From Kluyveromyces lactis (taxonomy: Eukaryota > Ascomycota > Saccharomycetes > Saccharomycetales > Saccharomycetaceae): a stretch of 64,000 nt of DNA. Of the stretch, positions 63,062 to 64,000 are shown piece after piece. Where the stretch lies: positions 1,674,001 through 1,738,000 of the forward strand of contig NC_006039.1 of the NCBI RefSeq assembly GCF_000002515.2. The letters are read 5' to 3'. A model generated the notes under the pieces. The model saw only the letters and a program-made list of their open reading frames with translations, was not told the DNA's origin and did no database searches. The stretch's first letter is position 1, and every line of letters starts with the position of its first letter. The position numbers and the translations under genes were made by a program.

Positions 63062-64000
63062 ATGGAACACAACCTTGAGAAGGGAACTGTTTCGAACAGA
63101 GATGTTCGGATAGTCATGTCGGTGATGAGTAATGAAGATGTGCAAATTGTGCTAGATCAGAAAAAACTAGAGCACGGGGAAGAGGCAGTCACTTCTTGGT
63201 CAAAATTTCTGAAGATGATAGAAGTTCCACATCAGGGTAAAGCATTGTCGGTATTGAGAAACCCAGATCTTGACCCTATTGCGGTACAAGACAGAACGTG
63301 GGGGTTTTGGTCCTTCTTCGCGTATTGGGGTCTTCCAAACTTCTCTGTTGCAACTTTCTCTACTGGTTCGGCATTATTGGCTCTAAATTTAAATGTGCAG
63401 CAGTCAATTGGTGCTCTTGTGATTGCCAATGTTCTAATAGCAGGACTTGCTATCCTGAACTCTAATCCTGGAATTAAATACCGAATCGGATACACTTTAG
63501 ATCAAAGAATGATCTTTGGTATTCATGGGTCGTATGTTGGTATCATTTTTCGTGTGGGTCTTAGTATCGTGATGTACGCATTTCTCTCGTGGTTAGTTGG
63601 AGAAGAGATCTTATTTCCTTTTTGGTGTTCCAATTGATTCAGATGCCCTTGTCGTTTGTGAAGCCAAGAAAGGCAAATATTCCCTCAATTGTTACGTGTT
63701 TCATGGCCTTATTCTCAATCATTGGTATGATGGCATATCTTCTTTCAAAGAACGGTGGGCCGGGTCCATACTATTATGAAAAAGTAACTCTATCAACATC
63801 TGAAAGATCATGGATGTGGTTGTTTGCTATTTCTCTATGGTATTCAGGTGTTTCACCAGGTGTTGCAAACCAATCAGACTACTCTCGTTTCAGCTGTAAT
63901 ACAAAGGCATCTTATTTGGGGATGTTCTTGGGAATCGTCCTTCCAGGAACCTTTGTTTCGTTGGCTGGTATGCTTTGTGCTTCAGCTTGTCTGGAATTAT
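63062..64000 (+). pseudogene. NCS1-family permease, Thi7/Nrt1-like, broken by an internal deletion (runs off window)
   Basis: ATG at 63062; TATAAATG at 62921-62928. The first part (about 180 residues) is a typical NCS1 permease: LRNPDLDPIAVQDRTWGFWSFFAYWGL, GYTLDQRMIFGIHGSYVG and FRVGLSIVMYAF. After FLSWLVGE the frame runs to a stop at 63635-63637. From about 63608 the family sequence resumes in the +1 frame (LISFLVFQLIQMPLSFVKP, then SPGVANQSDYSRFSCNTKA) to the window edge. Compared with Thi7/Fur4-type permeases, about 40-50 residues between TM3 and TM4 are missing at the junction near 63603-63610. That indicates an out-of-frame deletion of over 100 bp, not a sequencing slip. Thi7-type proteins import thiamine or nicotinamide riboside; Fui1/Dal4-like specificity is not excluded. 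Confidence 0.75.

Overview
The window is nuclear DNA of a budding yeast of the Saccharomycetaceae. The genes are compact and intronless on both strands and AT-rich, and the protein families are yeast-specific: Esf2, a YMR315W-type oxidoreductase, Dur3, Oxp1, a 340-residue Thi5, a DUP/COS-family membrane protein, Flo-type PA14 adhesins, a bacterial-type Ura1, an iron-type Adh4 and a Pho5-type acid phosphatase. A dihydropyrimidinase and a complete pulcherrimin-type cluster point away from Saccharomyces sensu stricto, towards a Kluyveromyces/Lachancea/Torulaspora/Zygotorulaspora-like lineage. I cannot name the species. No tRNA, rRNA, CRISPR array or intact transposon was recognised.

Layout. 1-5 kb is ordinary chromosomal sequence: ESF2 (cut by the window edge) with a classic ribosome-biogenesis promoter, a YMR315W-like gene and DUR3. 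6-18 kb holds a drug-type MFS gene, a Zn2Cys6 regulator, 5-oxoprolinase (OXP1), an allantoate-permease-family transporter divergent from OXP1, and a DUF1445/D-glutamate-cyclase-like gene. The last three look like a scavenging module for 5-oxoproline or D-glutamate, and their divergent promoter holds a near-palindromic CCG-N13-CGG element. 18-25 kb holds a DUP/COS gene with a decayed second copy beside it, THI5 and a dihydropyrimidinase. 25-64 kb is gene-poor and subtelomere-like. A Flo-type adhesin with 23 repeats carries one frameshift. It is followed by a four-gene cluster whose composition matches PUL1-PUL2-PUL4-PUL3 (pulcherriminic acid synthesis, regulation and uptake), a convergent Sit1/Arn-type siderophore transporter, and a second Flo-type adhesin without a usable start. 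Then come a decayed killer-toxin-like gene, an acid phosphatase, URA1, ADH4, and at the right edge a Thi7-like permease broken by an internal deletion.

How the genes work together. The left half is rich in scavenging of organic nitrogen (urea/polyamines, 5-oxoproline, dihydropyrimidines) and thiamine-precursor synthesis. The right half centres on iron: making and re-importing an iron chelator, plus a transporter for other siderophores, bracketed by two adhesins that share repeat sequence. Recalled gene order suggests that ESF2 and the PUL3/PUL4 homologues also lie together near the right end of S. cerevisiae chromosome XIV (YNR054C; YNR062C/YNR063W). If so, this window may be the ancestral form of that arm with the biosynthetic genes still present.

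All family names come from reading protein motifs by eye; no search was run. Several genes would begin at a TTG if the longest open frame were used, and I moved those starts to the first in-frame ATG.
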